NCBI GenBank assembly: GCA_937916515.1
Contig: CALFSX010000207.1
Coordinates: forward strand, 1-47,128
Length of the DNA: 47,128 bases
From: an uncultured Planctomycetaceae bacterium
GTDB taxonomy: Bacteria; Planctomycetota; Planctomycetia; Planctomycetales; Planctomycetaceae
Direction of reading: 5' to 3'
In this document: positions 8,790-17,392 of the stretch, in pieces
How the letters are laid out: each line of letters begins with the position of its first letter
How positions within the stretch are numbered: position 1 is the first letter of the stretch
Translations under genes and position numbers: made by a program
The notes under the pieces: model-generated
What the model saw: only the letters and a program-made list of their open reading frames with translations
Database searches by the model: none
What the model was told of the DNA's origin: nothing

Positions 8790-10202
8790 TTAAGTTTCGT
8801 CCGTAATTGCGGGCAGTCGGTACAAAGCAGCAACCGGCAGCATCACCAGCGCCAGCGCCAAAAATATGCAGCTTTGAAAGCGATACGGAGACTGCGGTCC
8901 TGCTAAAGCACCAGTGACAGCGTTTGCAAGTCCCAGAAAAGCGGCCGACAGCAGGATTCCAATCCAGGTAATAAAGTTCATCGCTCCTATCAACCGCCCC
9001 TTTTGTTCTGCGGGCGGCGCTTGCTGAATGAACACCTGAACGGGTATCACGAAAATACCGGCTGATAATCCCAGCAGCAGCATGCTGATTCGCAGCATCC
9101 ATTCCATGCCGTCAGCGACCAACAACGAATGCATGATGCCCTGCAACTGGTCTTTCGATTCCGCCGGACGTCCCAGCAACCCGCTCCCCAGCAGCGTTAT
9201 CAGCAGCAGTGACATTACCAGCATCCAGCCGCCGCGAGTTGTCCAGCGTGCTCCATCTGTGCCGCCTTTATTCGCAAAGCCGGATACAACGCAGCCCAGA
9301 GCGATACCCACTCCAATGGAAGCTGCCATCAAGCTGGTTCTGGTCTTATTCAGATGCAGAACGTTTTCGCCCAGATTATTCACCGCTGGTTGAGCCACGC
9401 CGCCAATAAACCAGAACAACATCATTACCAGAATCGCCTTCAGCAGCCTGCGGTCAGAGCGAAACAACTGCAGAATGTCGCCGGGAATAAACAGGTTCCC
9501 CGGCTTCAGCTTCAGGCCTGGGTCGGCCACCGCGGTCGGTTGAATCATGAACGAGGTCGCTGTTCCCACGATGGCGATGCCAACCGCAATCATGCTGCAG
9601 AACCACAGCGAGTTATTCAGGCTGTCCAATGCGATGCCCGCGCCTGCCATGCCGAAAATAATGGCCAGAAATGTAGTCATCTGGATAGCCCCATTAACGG
9701 GCAGCAACTTTCCCGACGTGAACAGTTCGGGCAATATTCCGTACTTGGACGGCCCGAAAACAGCACTTTGAGCTCCCATAAACGCCAGCACAAGAATCAA
9801 CAGCTTCAGCTGAGCAGTCGGCGAAATGCTTCCCAGCAGCAGCACCTGTAAAGCCGCCGCCATCACCACAATTTCCAGCACTTTGCAGAGCACAATCACC
9901 GTCCGTTTAGAGAAGCGATCGGAGATGTAACCGCCAATTCCAGACAGCAGCACAAACGGCAAAGCAAAGGCCGCCATGGCAAGCGGTTGCAGGTCTGAAC
10001 CTGTGGTGCTCGCAACTTCGGTACACTTTAACAACACCATTTGCTTGAAATAGTTGTCGTTGAAGGCTCCCAGAAACTGAGTCGATAGCAGGCCCCAGAA
10101 CACCCCATTGGCCATCAGGTTGACATTGGGCGGAAGCAGTGCCGGTTCTGCGACCGAGGTTTCTTCTGGAGACGAATAGGGATTGTCGCTGCTGGAAGAC
10201 AT
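8790..10202 (-). CDS. MFS transporter, LplT-like
   Basis: A 470-residue polytopic membrane protein with about eleven or twelve hydrophobic segments. The first helix carries STQFLGAFNDNYFKQM, the signature of the LplT-type major facilitator family (lysophospholipid flippases, often fused to or near acyltransferases). A conserved DRFSKR loop follows helix 3. The start at 10202 gives MSSSSDNPYSS; the frame stays open to an ATG at 10265, but the added 21 residues look non-coding. It follows the WD40 gene by 123 bases on the same strand. Substrate is not shown by the sequence; lysophospholipid transport is a family-based guess. No acyltransferase domain is attached. Confidence 0.8.
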   Translation of the reverse strand: MSSSSDNPYSSPEETSVAEPALLPPNVNLMANGVFWGLLSTQFLGAFNDNYFKQMVLLKCTEVASTTGSDLQPLAMAAFALPFVLLSGIGGYISDRFSKRTVIVLCKVLEIVVMAAALQVLLLGSISPTAQLKLLILVLAFMGAQSAVFGPSKYGILPELFTSGKLLPVNGAIQMTTFLAIIFGMAGAGIALDSLNNSLWFCSMIAVGIAIVGTATSFMIQPTAVADPGLKLKPGNLFIPGDILQLFRSDRRLLKAILVMMLFWFIGGVAQPAVNNLGENVLHLNKTRTSLMAASIGVGIALGCVVSGFANKGGTDGARWTTRGGWMLVMSLLLITLLGSGLLGRPAESKDQLQGIMHSLLVADGMEWMLRISMLLLGLSAGIFVIPVQVFIQQAPPAEQKGRLIGAMNFITWIGILLSAAFLGLANAVTGALAGPQSPYRFQSCIFLALALVMLPVAALYRLPAITDET

Positions 10203-10325
10203 CGGCGGTCGATTGCAAAAGGAACAGAAGTATCTGGCTGCAAAGACGTTAGCAAATTCGGCCACCGGTGCAAAGACTGGCTCGCAGCGTGGAATTTCGC
10301 AGAGCGACCCAGGGCAACGACCGCT

Positions 10326-11483
10326 CTATTCCGCAAGCGTCAGTTTTTTGACATTGCCATTGGAATCCCCAACCGCAACTCCGCGTAAAGTTGGATGGCA
10401 GGCCAGTTCCGTTACCCACGCGTCGCATGCTGAAGCCAGCGACTGAAGCGACAGGTCGTCTGGATTCACAGCGACAACGGAACCGTCGCGAGTTCCCACA
10501 ATCACGCGATCGGCCGTAACATTCCACGCCACCGCAGTCGCGGGCGAAGTCAGTCGCTTAAATCGTACCATCCGACCGATCGTCGGTTGCCACAGCCGAA
10601 GCGTGCGGTCGTCACTAACGGACGCAAGCATCGGCAACCGCGATTCAACGGCAGGCCGAACGGCAATCATCCGAACGGCCTTCAGGTGGTTGGAGAGCGT
10701 TCTTGCAAGCTGCCCGCTGTCTTCGTCCCAAATGCGAACCGTGCCATCAACACTGCAACTGGCGATCAATCGCGAGTTACCAACGACGCAAACCGACGTC
10801 ACCGGCTTTGAATGAGAGCTCAACTTTGCAACGTCTGTTGCGTTTGTCCCGGCGTCGCTGGATTCACCGCCTTCAACATCAAGCACATAAACAGCATGAT
10901 CGTGCCCGGCAACTGCAATGCGGTTCGAGCCGTTTAGAGTCTTAGTCAAAATGATTCGCGGACGGTGCTCGCGTGATGGTCGCAGCGACAACGGAGCGGC
11001 TCGGAGATTCGAGCGTTCCATTTCTTCCGGCCAGCCACGCCACTGGGTCAAGGGCGAAGCCCTTGTCAGGAAAGTCGCTGAGTACAGCACGTCGTCGCTT
11101 AGTTGGTGAGTCCACATCACCCGAAGCTGCGGCCACGAAAGCAGAGCGACGTTGCCGAATTCTGCCGGCGTTCCTCCCGCCAGCAGCAAGCTGTTTCCAT
11201 CGGCGGAAAATTGAGCGTCATGCAATTGGGCGATTGGAACCGTGAACGTTTGAACAACCTGAAGATCGTCCCAACGCTGCACAACCAGCAGGCTGCCACC
11301 ACCCGACACCACGTGTTTTCCATCCGGCGAAACGGCAAGACATGTTACGCTGCGCAGTGAGTCGTCAGTCTGCACGCTGGCGGCGTTTAACGTGGTTGCC
11401 AGGGACGAAGTCAGTGTCAGGCCGGCAGTCAGCAGTAAGCCGGCAAGGTGCTGCAATTTGCCGCGTTTTAACGTGAGTTTCAT
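10326..11483 (-). CDS. Secreted WD40-repeat protein
   Basis: A 385-residue protein with a signal peptide (basic MKLTLKRGK, hydrophobic core, likely cut near ALA-type residues around 34). The remainder holds about six or seven WD40-like blades, clearest at residues about 225-255 (ending VRIWDED) and 268-300 (ending LRLWQP), with SPDGKHVVSGG near 51. It probably folds as a beta-propeller outside the cytoplasm. The ATG overlaps the stop of the DUF1501 gene by four bases (ATGA), so the two are translationally coupled. In Planctomycetes WD40 proteins often accompany DUF1501/DUF1549 pairs; the function of the set is unknown. Confidence 0.85.
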   Translation of the reverse strand: MKLTLKRGKLQHLAGLLLTAGLTLTSSLATTLNAASVQTDDSLRSVTCLAVSPDGKHVVSGGGSLLVVQRWDDLQVVQTFTVPIAQLHDAQFSADGNSLLLAGGTPAEFGNVALLSWPQLRVMWTHQLSDDVLYSATFLTRASPLTQWRGWPEEMERSNLRAAPLSLRPSREHRPRIILTKTLNGSNRIAVAGHDHAVYVLDVEGGESSDAGTNATDVAKLSSHSKPVTSVCVVGNSRLIASCSVDGTVRIWDEDSGQLARTLSNHLKAVRMIAVRPAVESRLPMLASVSDDRTLRLWQPTIGRMVRFKRLTSPATAVAWNVTADRVIVGTRDGSVVAVNPDDLSLQSLASACDAWVTELACHPTLRGVAVGDSNGNVKKLTLAE

Positions 11484-12856
11484 GAAAAAAGTTCCAGCAC
11501 CGGTTTAGCTTCATCTGACACCAGTCGCACAGGCCGACCGCTGGACGTGGAAACGATAGTGGCCGGATCAATGCCCAACGCTGTATAGACGGTAGCCACC
11601 AGATCAGCTGGCGTCACCGGACGTTCCAGCGGCGATTCACCAACCGAATCGCTGGCACCGATCACCTGTCCGCCCAAAATTCCGCCGCCCGCTAAGACCA
11701 CGCTGAAAACTCGAGGCCAGTGGTCTCGCCCACCGCTGGTGTTGATTTTGGGAGTGCGTCCAAATTCGCCCATCACCACCACCAGCGTTTCATCCAGCAG
11801 GTTTCGATCTTTCAAATCATCCAGCAGCGCCGACACGGCCAGGTCCAGCGACGGAATCAGGCCCACCGGCGTTTTGGCTCCCGTATAGCCTTCCTTCAGT
11901 CGTGTGAACAGGTTTTCGTGAGTGTCCCAACCGCGTTGATTGACGGTCACAAAACGGACTCCCCGTTCAACCAACCGGCGAGCCAGCAGGCAGGACTGGC
12001 CGACGGTTTTCGCTCCATAACGTCGCCGCGTTTCGGGCGTTTCATCGTCCAGTTGAAACGCCTTAACCGCGTTGGGGGAAGTTACCATTTTTAGAGCTTG
12101 ATTCAGCGAACTGCTTTCCTGCAAAGTTGCGTCACCAGCAGAATTCCACTGGCTAAGCTGCTGTGCAAACTGGCGACGGCGTTCTATTCGATTCAGCGTC
12201 ATTCCGTTGGCCGGCTGCAAGTCTTTAACCGAAAAATCATCCGCTGCCGGATCAGCCTTCAACGAAAATGGAGCGTACTGTGAAGGCAAAAATCCAGCTC
12301 CATCAAAACGCCCACCGCCCACCGCATATTCCGGAACCGCAATATTGTTGGGGATGTCTGTCTGCAGCAAACCCAGTTGCTGACTGCCGACGGCGTGAAA
12401 CGAAGGATACGTCAACACGGGAGTCGGCCGGTAACCGGTCAGCATATAATGAGCTCCCAGGTTATGTTCGCCCAATGGCGAAGTCATTGAACGCACAATG
12501 GCGAAATCCTGCATGCGTTTGGCAAGTTGCGGCAGACACTCGCTGATGCTGATCCCTGCCACAGATGTGGAAATTGCCGACAAGGGGCCACGCACTTCGG
12601 ATGACGCGTCTGGCTTCAGGTCGAAGGTTTCCAAATGGCTGGGCCCACCATCCAGCCAAACCAGAATGCACGATTTCGCCTTAGAGCCCGCGACTTGACG
12701 CGTGTTTGTGTTTTCTGCAGGACATGGCGAACCGCTGAACGCAAGCATCTGCGGCAAGCCGATTCCCAGCCCCGCCAACTGCCCCAGTTGCAGGACGCCT
12801 CGGCGAGACACCCCGTCGCAGCGAATGGAAGAAGAAGGTCGAATTCTTTTTTGCAT
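11480..12856 (-). CDS. DUF1501 family protein with Tat signal
   Basis: A 458-residue protein of the DUF1501 family, related in fold to alkaline phosphatase/sulfatase enzymes. The ATG at 12856 places a twin-arginine signal near the N terminus (SRRGVLQLGQLAGLGIG, residues 17-33); the frame is open further upstream to 12985 but that stretch is not signal-like. Family features visible include ILVWLDGGPSHLETFDLKP, GEHNLGAHYMLTGY, GVRFVTVNQRGWDTHEN and VMGEFGRTPKIN. It follows the DUF1549/DUF1553 gene after 151 bases and overlaps the WD40 gene. The DUF1549 plus DUF1501 pair is abundant in Planctomycetes; the biochemical activity is not known. Confidence 0.88.
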   Translation of the reverse strand: MQKRIRPSSSIRCDGVSRRGVLQLGQLAGLGIGLPQMLAFSGSPCPAENTNTRQVAGSKAKSCILVWLDGGPSHLETFDLKPDASSEVRGPLSAISTSVAGISISECLPQLAKRMQDFAIVRSMTSPLGEHNLGAHYMLTGYRPTPVLTYPSFHAVGSQQLGLLQTDIPNNIAVPEYAVGGGRFDGAGFLPSQYAPFSLKADPAADDFSVKDLQPANGMTLNRIERRRQFAQQLSQWNSAGDATLQESSSLNQALKMVTSPNAVKAFQLDDETPETRRRYGAKTVGQSCLLARRLVERGVRFVTVNQRGWDTHENLFTRLKEGYTGAKTPVGLIPSLDLAVSALLDDLKDRNLLDETLVVVMGEFGRTPKINTSGGRDHWPRVFSVVLAGGGILGGQVIGASDSVGESPLERPVTPADLVATVYTALGIDPATIVSTSSGRPVRLVSDEAKPVLELFS

Positions 12857-13007
12857 CAGAAACGTGACTTTACAGACTGAGGTGCTGAGCTTCTGCCAAC
12901 GGGAACTCTGTTTCAATCGCTTAACAACAGCCCTTAATTTACTTCCGTGCGGTTGGAATTTGCGCCGTGAGCAATCCTTGCACAATGCGAGATTCAGGGA
13001 TTGTTCT

Positions 13008-15179
13008 TTAATGGTTCGTCAAAAATTCGTTGGAAGTCAGGATGCTCCACAAAAAATCTTCAGCGATCAGTTTTGATTCGTCCGGCGAAGTGGCCTCGTG
13101 AAACTGCTTTGTCCAGAATTTCAGTTCGCGAGCGCTGGCTGTTCGCGAGTAGGCTCGCCGGAAAAACAGATTTACAAGTTCTTCCGTTCCGATTTTGGAA
13201 GAGATCGCTGTTGTCAGCGCTCCACCGTCCTTGCGGATCGGATCGTTCAATAGTTCGCCGTTCACAAAAGCCAGTTGCACGGCCAGATCTTTAATGGCAA
13301 CCTGGTCGACACTACAGTCTTCGCCGATTTCGCACCTGCCAACGGGTGTACGAGCGAAATCGGAATTTCTGTATGCCGCATACGACACATGTCGTTCGCG
13401 TGGCGTGTTGTCACTCTCGCACACATCGTTAACGGCATCGTGAAAAACAGCGGGGTTAAGTAGCTTTGCAGTGGCGACGCAATAAAACTGAGCCAATTCA
13501 GTGGGGCTCGCATTGCTGCCGTCGGCGAACACATTCTGTTCGGTTTCGCTTTTGGCTGGCTTGGTGGTTGATTTGTTGTTTGTTGCTGTTGGCGGCGAGC
13601 AACTGCGCTGATAGGCGTTGCTAAGACAGACTGTTCTGATCAAATGACGCAAGCTGTGCTGATGGTTGCCGAAGTCCATGGCCAGCCAGTTCAGAAGTTC
13701 CGGATGAGTGGCGGGATTTGTGGATCTCAGGTCGTCGATGGGTTCGACAAGGCCTCGCCCCATCAAGTAATTCCACGTTCGATTTACGATGGCTTTCTTG
13801 AAGTATGGGCTGTCTGCTGCTGTGACCCAGTCGGCAAGTTTTTCTCTGTGCGGTGAATCTTCTGACAGAAATCTGCCGCCGGGAATCTTCGGTATCGCAG
13901 CTTCACCCGTTTGAGGATGAATGACATAGCCGCTTCCGTTGGCAACAACGGGACCTCGGGAAACCGTCGCGAAAATCGCCGCCAAACCGTGATAATCATC
14001 CTGAGTCCACTGATCCAGCGGGTGATCGTGACAGTTGGCGCACTGCAGTTGAATTCCCAGAAAAATGTTGCTGGCAAGTTCCGCCGTCGCCTTCGGCTGG
14101 ACTCCTGCGGGATAGAAATTGGCCGGGCCGTTGGATTGAAGTTCCCCTTCTGCCAGCAACAGTTGTCTGGCCATTTCGTCAAACGGCACTTCGTTTTTCA
14201 GGCAATCACGAATCCACGCGTAGTAAACCGGCGGAGAATTTCCGGGAACTCGCAAAGCACCGGCCAGCCGAAACGTCCAGAATTCCACAAAGTGGTCGGA
14301 TCGCAGCAGATCGTCAATGAGCTGCTCCGTTTTGTCAGCAGCGGACGACGCTACAAAGCTGTCGACGTCAGCCGGCTGCGGAAGGCGCCCGGTGAGATCG
14401 AGTGACAGTCGCCGCACGATTGGGGCCTCATCAGCGGGTGGCCCGGATTGCAGACCCAGTTGCTGAATTTTTCGGTCGACAAAGGCATCAACGGAATCAG
14501 GTGTGAAGTTCTGAACAGCTGCGTTTTGCTGGTTAATACGAAACGGGGCCAGCAATTCCAGAGCAGCCACCCGATCAAGATAGCGAGCCAGAATCACGTG
14601 ACGCCCCGCCTTGAGGATTGTCGCCTGACCAGACTCAGAAATTTCCACGGCGCTGGGATCGTTGGCGCTAAACACGGTCCACGGAACAACGGGCTCAACC
14701 GTGCCGTCGTCAAAACTGGCCAGAGCGTGCAGTTGCACAACCTGGTTTCCTTCTTCGGCATTGCTGTTGTCGGCCTTAAAATCGAATTCTGTCAGCCGCC
14801 GCCCGTTGATCCGCCTGGCCCCCTGATTCAGCCATGTCAACAGCGTTTGGTGATCGGGGCCATCCAGCTCAATGCGAGTCCCGCCTTCGTGGCTTAGCTG
14901 CTCAGTCGGCTTTTGCAGAATCAGGCTTAGTTCCGGACGTTCCGCGTCGATGCGACGGCCTTCCATGGCTCGCACAATCTGGTCATAGTCATCGTCTGGA
15001 CGGCTGCCGTACAGCGAAAGGAAAAAGCCGCCTCGACCAGCCGCTGCGCCGTGGCAGGCTCCCGTGTTGCAGCCGGACTTTGTCAAAATCGGCATCACTT
15101 GTGTGTCGAAATCGACGGGCGAAATTGCAGCGTCAACGGGAAGGCAGAGCAGAAATTGCAGCAATATTGAGGCAAACAT
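13008..15179 (-). CDS. DUF1549/DUF1553 protein with cytochrome-like motifs
   Basis: A 723-residue secreted protein. After a signal peptide, residues 20-120 hold a planctomycete cytochrome-like domain with CNTGACHG at 37-44, which has four rather than two residues between the cysteines. An Ig-like (BIG2-type) segment follows at about 140-210, then DUF1549 (about 225-430) with CANCH at 380-384 in CANCHDHPLDQW, then DUF1553 (about 445-720) with KAIVNRTWNYLMGRGLVEP. Such proteins are thought to sit in the planctomycete periplasm; heme binding by the CxxCH motif is plausible but not shown. The start is six bases after the thioredoxin-fold gene and the DUF1501 gene follows, so they form an operon. 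Confidence 0.88.
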   Translation of the reverse strand: MFASILLQFLLCLPVDAAISPVDFDTQVMPILTKSGCNTGACHGAAAGRGGFFLSLYGSRPDDDYDQIVRAMEGRRIDAERPELSLILQKPTEQLSHEGGTRIELDGPDHQTLLTWLNQGARRINGRRLTEFDFKADNSNAEEGNQVVQLHALASFDDGTVEPVVPWTVFSANDPSAVEISESGQATILKAGRHVILARYLDRVAALELLAPFRINQQNAAVQNFTPDSVDAFVDRKIQQLGLQSGPPADEAPIVRRLSLDLTGRLPQPADVDSFVASSAADKTEQLIDDLLRSDHFVEFWTFRLAGALRVPGNSPPVYYAWIRDCLKNEVPFDEMARQLLLAEGELQSNGPANFYPAGVQPKATAELASNIFLGIQLQCANCHDHPLDQWTQDDYHGLAAIFATVSRGPVVANGSGYVIHPQTGEAAIPKIPGGRFLSEDSPHREKLADWVTAADSPYFKKAIVNRTWNYLMGRGLVEPIDDLRSTNPATHPELLNWLAMDFGNHQHSLRHLIRTVCLSNAYQRSCSPPTATNNKSTTKPAKSETEQNVFADGSNASPTELAQFYCVATAKLLNPAVFHDAVNDVCESDNTPRERHVSYAAYRNSDFARTPVGRCEIGEDCSVDQVAIKDLAVQLAFVNGELLNDPIRKDGGALTTAISSKIGTEELVNLFFRRAYSRTASARELKFWTKQFHEATSPDESKLIAEDFLWSILTSNEFLTNH

Positions 15180-15185
15180 TTCAGG

Positions 15186-16088
15186 CTATTCCTTAGAATT
15201 GTTCGCCTTTTCAGCAGCCGTGAATTCCTTCGCCCACTTCTTCAGATATTCCTGACACGCAGCCGTTCCATAGTTGGCAAGCTTGTCAGCAGCGATGATT
15301 CGGCGAGCGATATCGCCGACCTGTGTTCGGGCGTCAGCGTGAGTCGCGGTGTATTCTTCAATCTTCTTTGCAGCAGCTGCAACTTCGTCGTCGGTTGCTG
15401 TTTTTTGAATCAATGGCACAAGCAGCGGTCTGAGGTTCGGGTCTTGTTCCTGAGCGGGCCTGGCTGCGTCGCGTCCGGCAGCTTCACGGGCCATCCGCCC
15501 CTGCTTGTTTTGCGGCGTAAAAGCAGAAACTTTTGCGACCTGTTCTTCACCAAGTACTTCCGCGATCGCTTTAAAGATCCTGGGGGCATCAACTTCCAGA
15601 CTGGGTTGAACCATGGCAAAGTTGGCTGTGACAACGTCGCCTTTGGCAACCAGCACGGTCACTCCCACTTTGCGGTTAAGTCCATATGCTTCCGGGCCTT
15701 CGATACCGTCGGAAGACACGGCAACACGTGCTGCGGGAGGAAAATTTCTGGCCACGTTTTTCAGCCATCCGGAAGCTTCCGACGGATCTTCCGCCAGATA
15801 GACCATGGTCGCGTCCAGCTTTTGAGTTCCTTTTGCGGCAGCAAGTTTCAGCAGAACGTTTGCCATGCCAAAAGCTGGCCGAGTTTTTTCGTGCATAAAC
15901 ACAATCAACCGGGGCTGGGCTGAGTCCGCCCCTGTGGCTGCCGGGGCAACGGTGAATTGCCGATCGTCATCCATTGGTAACGTGACGTCAAACGGAAGCA
16001 GCTTTTCGCCGACCTGCGGTCCGGAAAAAACGGGCTCATCAGCCGTTTGTGTGATCGCGATAAGACACAGTACAAGGTTGCCAAACAT
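15186..16088 (-). CDS. Secreted thioredoxin-fold protein without CxxC
   Basis: A 300-residue protein. The ATG at 16088 gives a short signal peptide (MFGNLVLCLIAITQT); the longer open frame to 16181 adds non-conserved residues. The middle part (about 25-190) has the order of a thioredoxin/AhpC-type fold: GEKLLPFDVTLPMDDD, then LIVFMHEKTRPAFGMAN, then a VGVTVLVAKGDVVTANF strand pair. The redox CxxC expected after the first strand is missing, so it is unlikely to be an oxidoreductase. The C-terminal third is Ala/Lys/Glu-rich and helical. It is the first gene of the DUF1549-DUF1501-WD40 set, with a six-base gap to the next gene. Function unknown. Confidence 0.75.
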   Translation of the reverse strand: MFGNLVLCLIAITQTADEPVFSGPQVGEKLLPFDVTLPMDDDRQFTVAPAATGADSAQPRLIVFMHEKTRPAFGMANVLLKLAAAKGTQKLDATMVYLAEDPSEASGWLKNVARNFPPAARVAVSSDGIEGPEAYGLNRKVGVTVLVAKGDVVTANFAMVQPSLEVDAPRIFKAIAEVLGEEQVAKVSAFTPQNKQGRMAREAAGRDAARPAQEQDPNLRPLLVPLIQKTATDDEVAAAAKKIEEYTATHADARTQVGDIARRIIAADKLANYGTAACQEYLKKWAKEFTAAEKANNSKE

Positions 16089-16302
16089 CTTTTCATGCCT
16101 GAAAAAGCAGGTGCGTCGGTTTGCGACGGCGATCGGGGAAAAGTATCCACCGCAGCAGGATACAGATTCCGCAATCAACATGCATCATCAGAAGGAAAAA
16201 GAAGGCAGCTGTCGAACCGTAAGGCCGGTTGCATGGCTGAATCAAACGCCGGCACTGAATAGTTTATGTAACACTATAGCTTCGAGGTTAATGCCTTAAT
16301 TA

Positions 16303-17304
16303 CTATGGAGCCAGGCTGATTCGGCCATTGTTTCCGTTGCCGGAATTTTCGGGCAGTGTGACGGTGAATCCGGCGGGCAACTGGCCTCGGCTATTGTCGA
16401 TGTTCAGCAGGCAGCGAAACGTGTTGCTGGCAGAATTGATGATCGGTGACACGGAAACGACGGTGGATTGGACCACGCCTGACACCGGGGCCGACGCCTG
16501 CAGAGCCAGCTTGTCGCCTCGACCGATTCGTCCAAACAGGTGCGAAGGCACGTGCAGTTCCACTTCCAGAATAGCCAGGTTTGCCATCGAAACAATCACC
16601 ATCGACGGATCGACGGCTCCGGATTTGACGTGAATCTCTGTGACCAATCCATCAAACGGAGCCGTGATGGTGTACTGATTCAATTGAGCTTCCGCTAATT
16701 CGCGATTGGCTTCTGCAGCTTTCAATACGTCTTTCTGTTGAGCCACTGCTGCGACTGCCTGGTCGCGAGCTCCTTCCGCTTCGATAAGTTCAAAATTCGC
16801 CCCCGCTCCCTGCCGCATGACCTGTTGAATGCGAGTCAGACGATTTTCTGCCAATTTCAGTTCGACCTCGGCACGCTGCAACGCACCGGTCAGTTGAGCT
16901 TCAATCGTGGCGGCTTTAAGTCGAGCCTGAGGAACTCGATCATCCAGCGTCACCAATCGATCGCCTTTCTTGACGAACTTACCTTCAATGGCGTGCATCT
17001 CAGAAATAATTCCCGGCACCAGCGACGGAAGATCAACAGCGTTGGAAGGCTTCGCAATTCCATGCAGCTGGTTGCTCATCGAATAGGCGGCGCTATCAAA
17101 TTGCTGCTGCTGGGGCTGCTGCTGGAGCAGGGCCGTATAGATTGGCGGCAATGCGGCCATCGCCAGGCTGTTGGAATTTCCCGCTTGATGACCACTGTTT
17201 GAATGTTTCATATCGTTCAACGGTGCACTTTCGTCGCCGGATGCCAGCAGGCTTCCGGCAAACGATATGATTCCGGCAGTTGACAGCAAAGCAATTCGTC
17301 GCAT
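16303..17304 (-). CDS. HlyD/RND-type periplasmic adaptor (membrane fusion protein)
   Basis: A 333-residue protein with an N-terminal signal peptide (MRRIALLSTAGIISFAGSLL). It has the usual adaptor layout: a first half lipoyl strand set around IEGKFVKKGDRLVTLDD (about 112-128), an alpha-helical hairpin (about 130-215), the second lipoyl half YTITAPFDGLVTEIHVKSG (about 217-235), and a beta-barrel domain to the end. It is the third and last gene of a minus-strand set with the M50-HlyD and GAF-HlyD genes (gap 88 bases) and faces a TolC-like gene. It should form the periplasmic bridge of an envelope transport complex. No pump gene (ABC or RND) is in the window. Confidence 0.85.
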   Translation of the reverse strand: MRRIALLSTAGIISFAGSLLASGDESAPLNDMKHSNSGHQAGNSNSLAMAALPPIYTALLQQQPQQQQFDSAAYSMSNQLHGIAKPSNAVDLPSLVPGIISEMHAIEGKFVKKGDRLVTLDDRVPQARLKAATIEAQLTGALQRAEVELKLAENRLTRIQQVMRQGAGANFELIEAEGARDQAVAAVAQQKDVLKAAEANRELAEAQLNQYTITAPFDGLVTEIHVKSGAVDPSMVIVSMANLAILEVELHVPSHLFGRIGRGDKLALQASAPVSGVVQSTVVSVSPIINSASNTFRCLLNIDNSRGQLPAGFTVTLPENSGNGNNGRISLAP

Positions 17305-17392
17305 GGTCGATCCTTTTTCTATTTCGAATCACCTGAGCGGCAGAAGCCAGCGCGGGTGAAGTTCTGTATTGTTTTGGCGTGAAATCAAGCGA

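Noticed and set aside
10203-10265. Upstream start for the MFS transporter
   Set aside because: The extra 21 residues are Cys/Phe-rich and unlike a leader; the internal ATG gives a typical N terminus.
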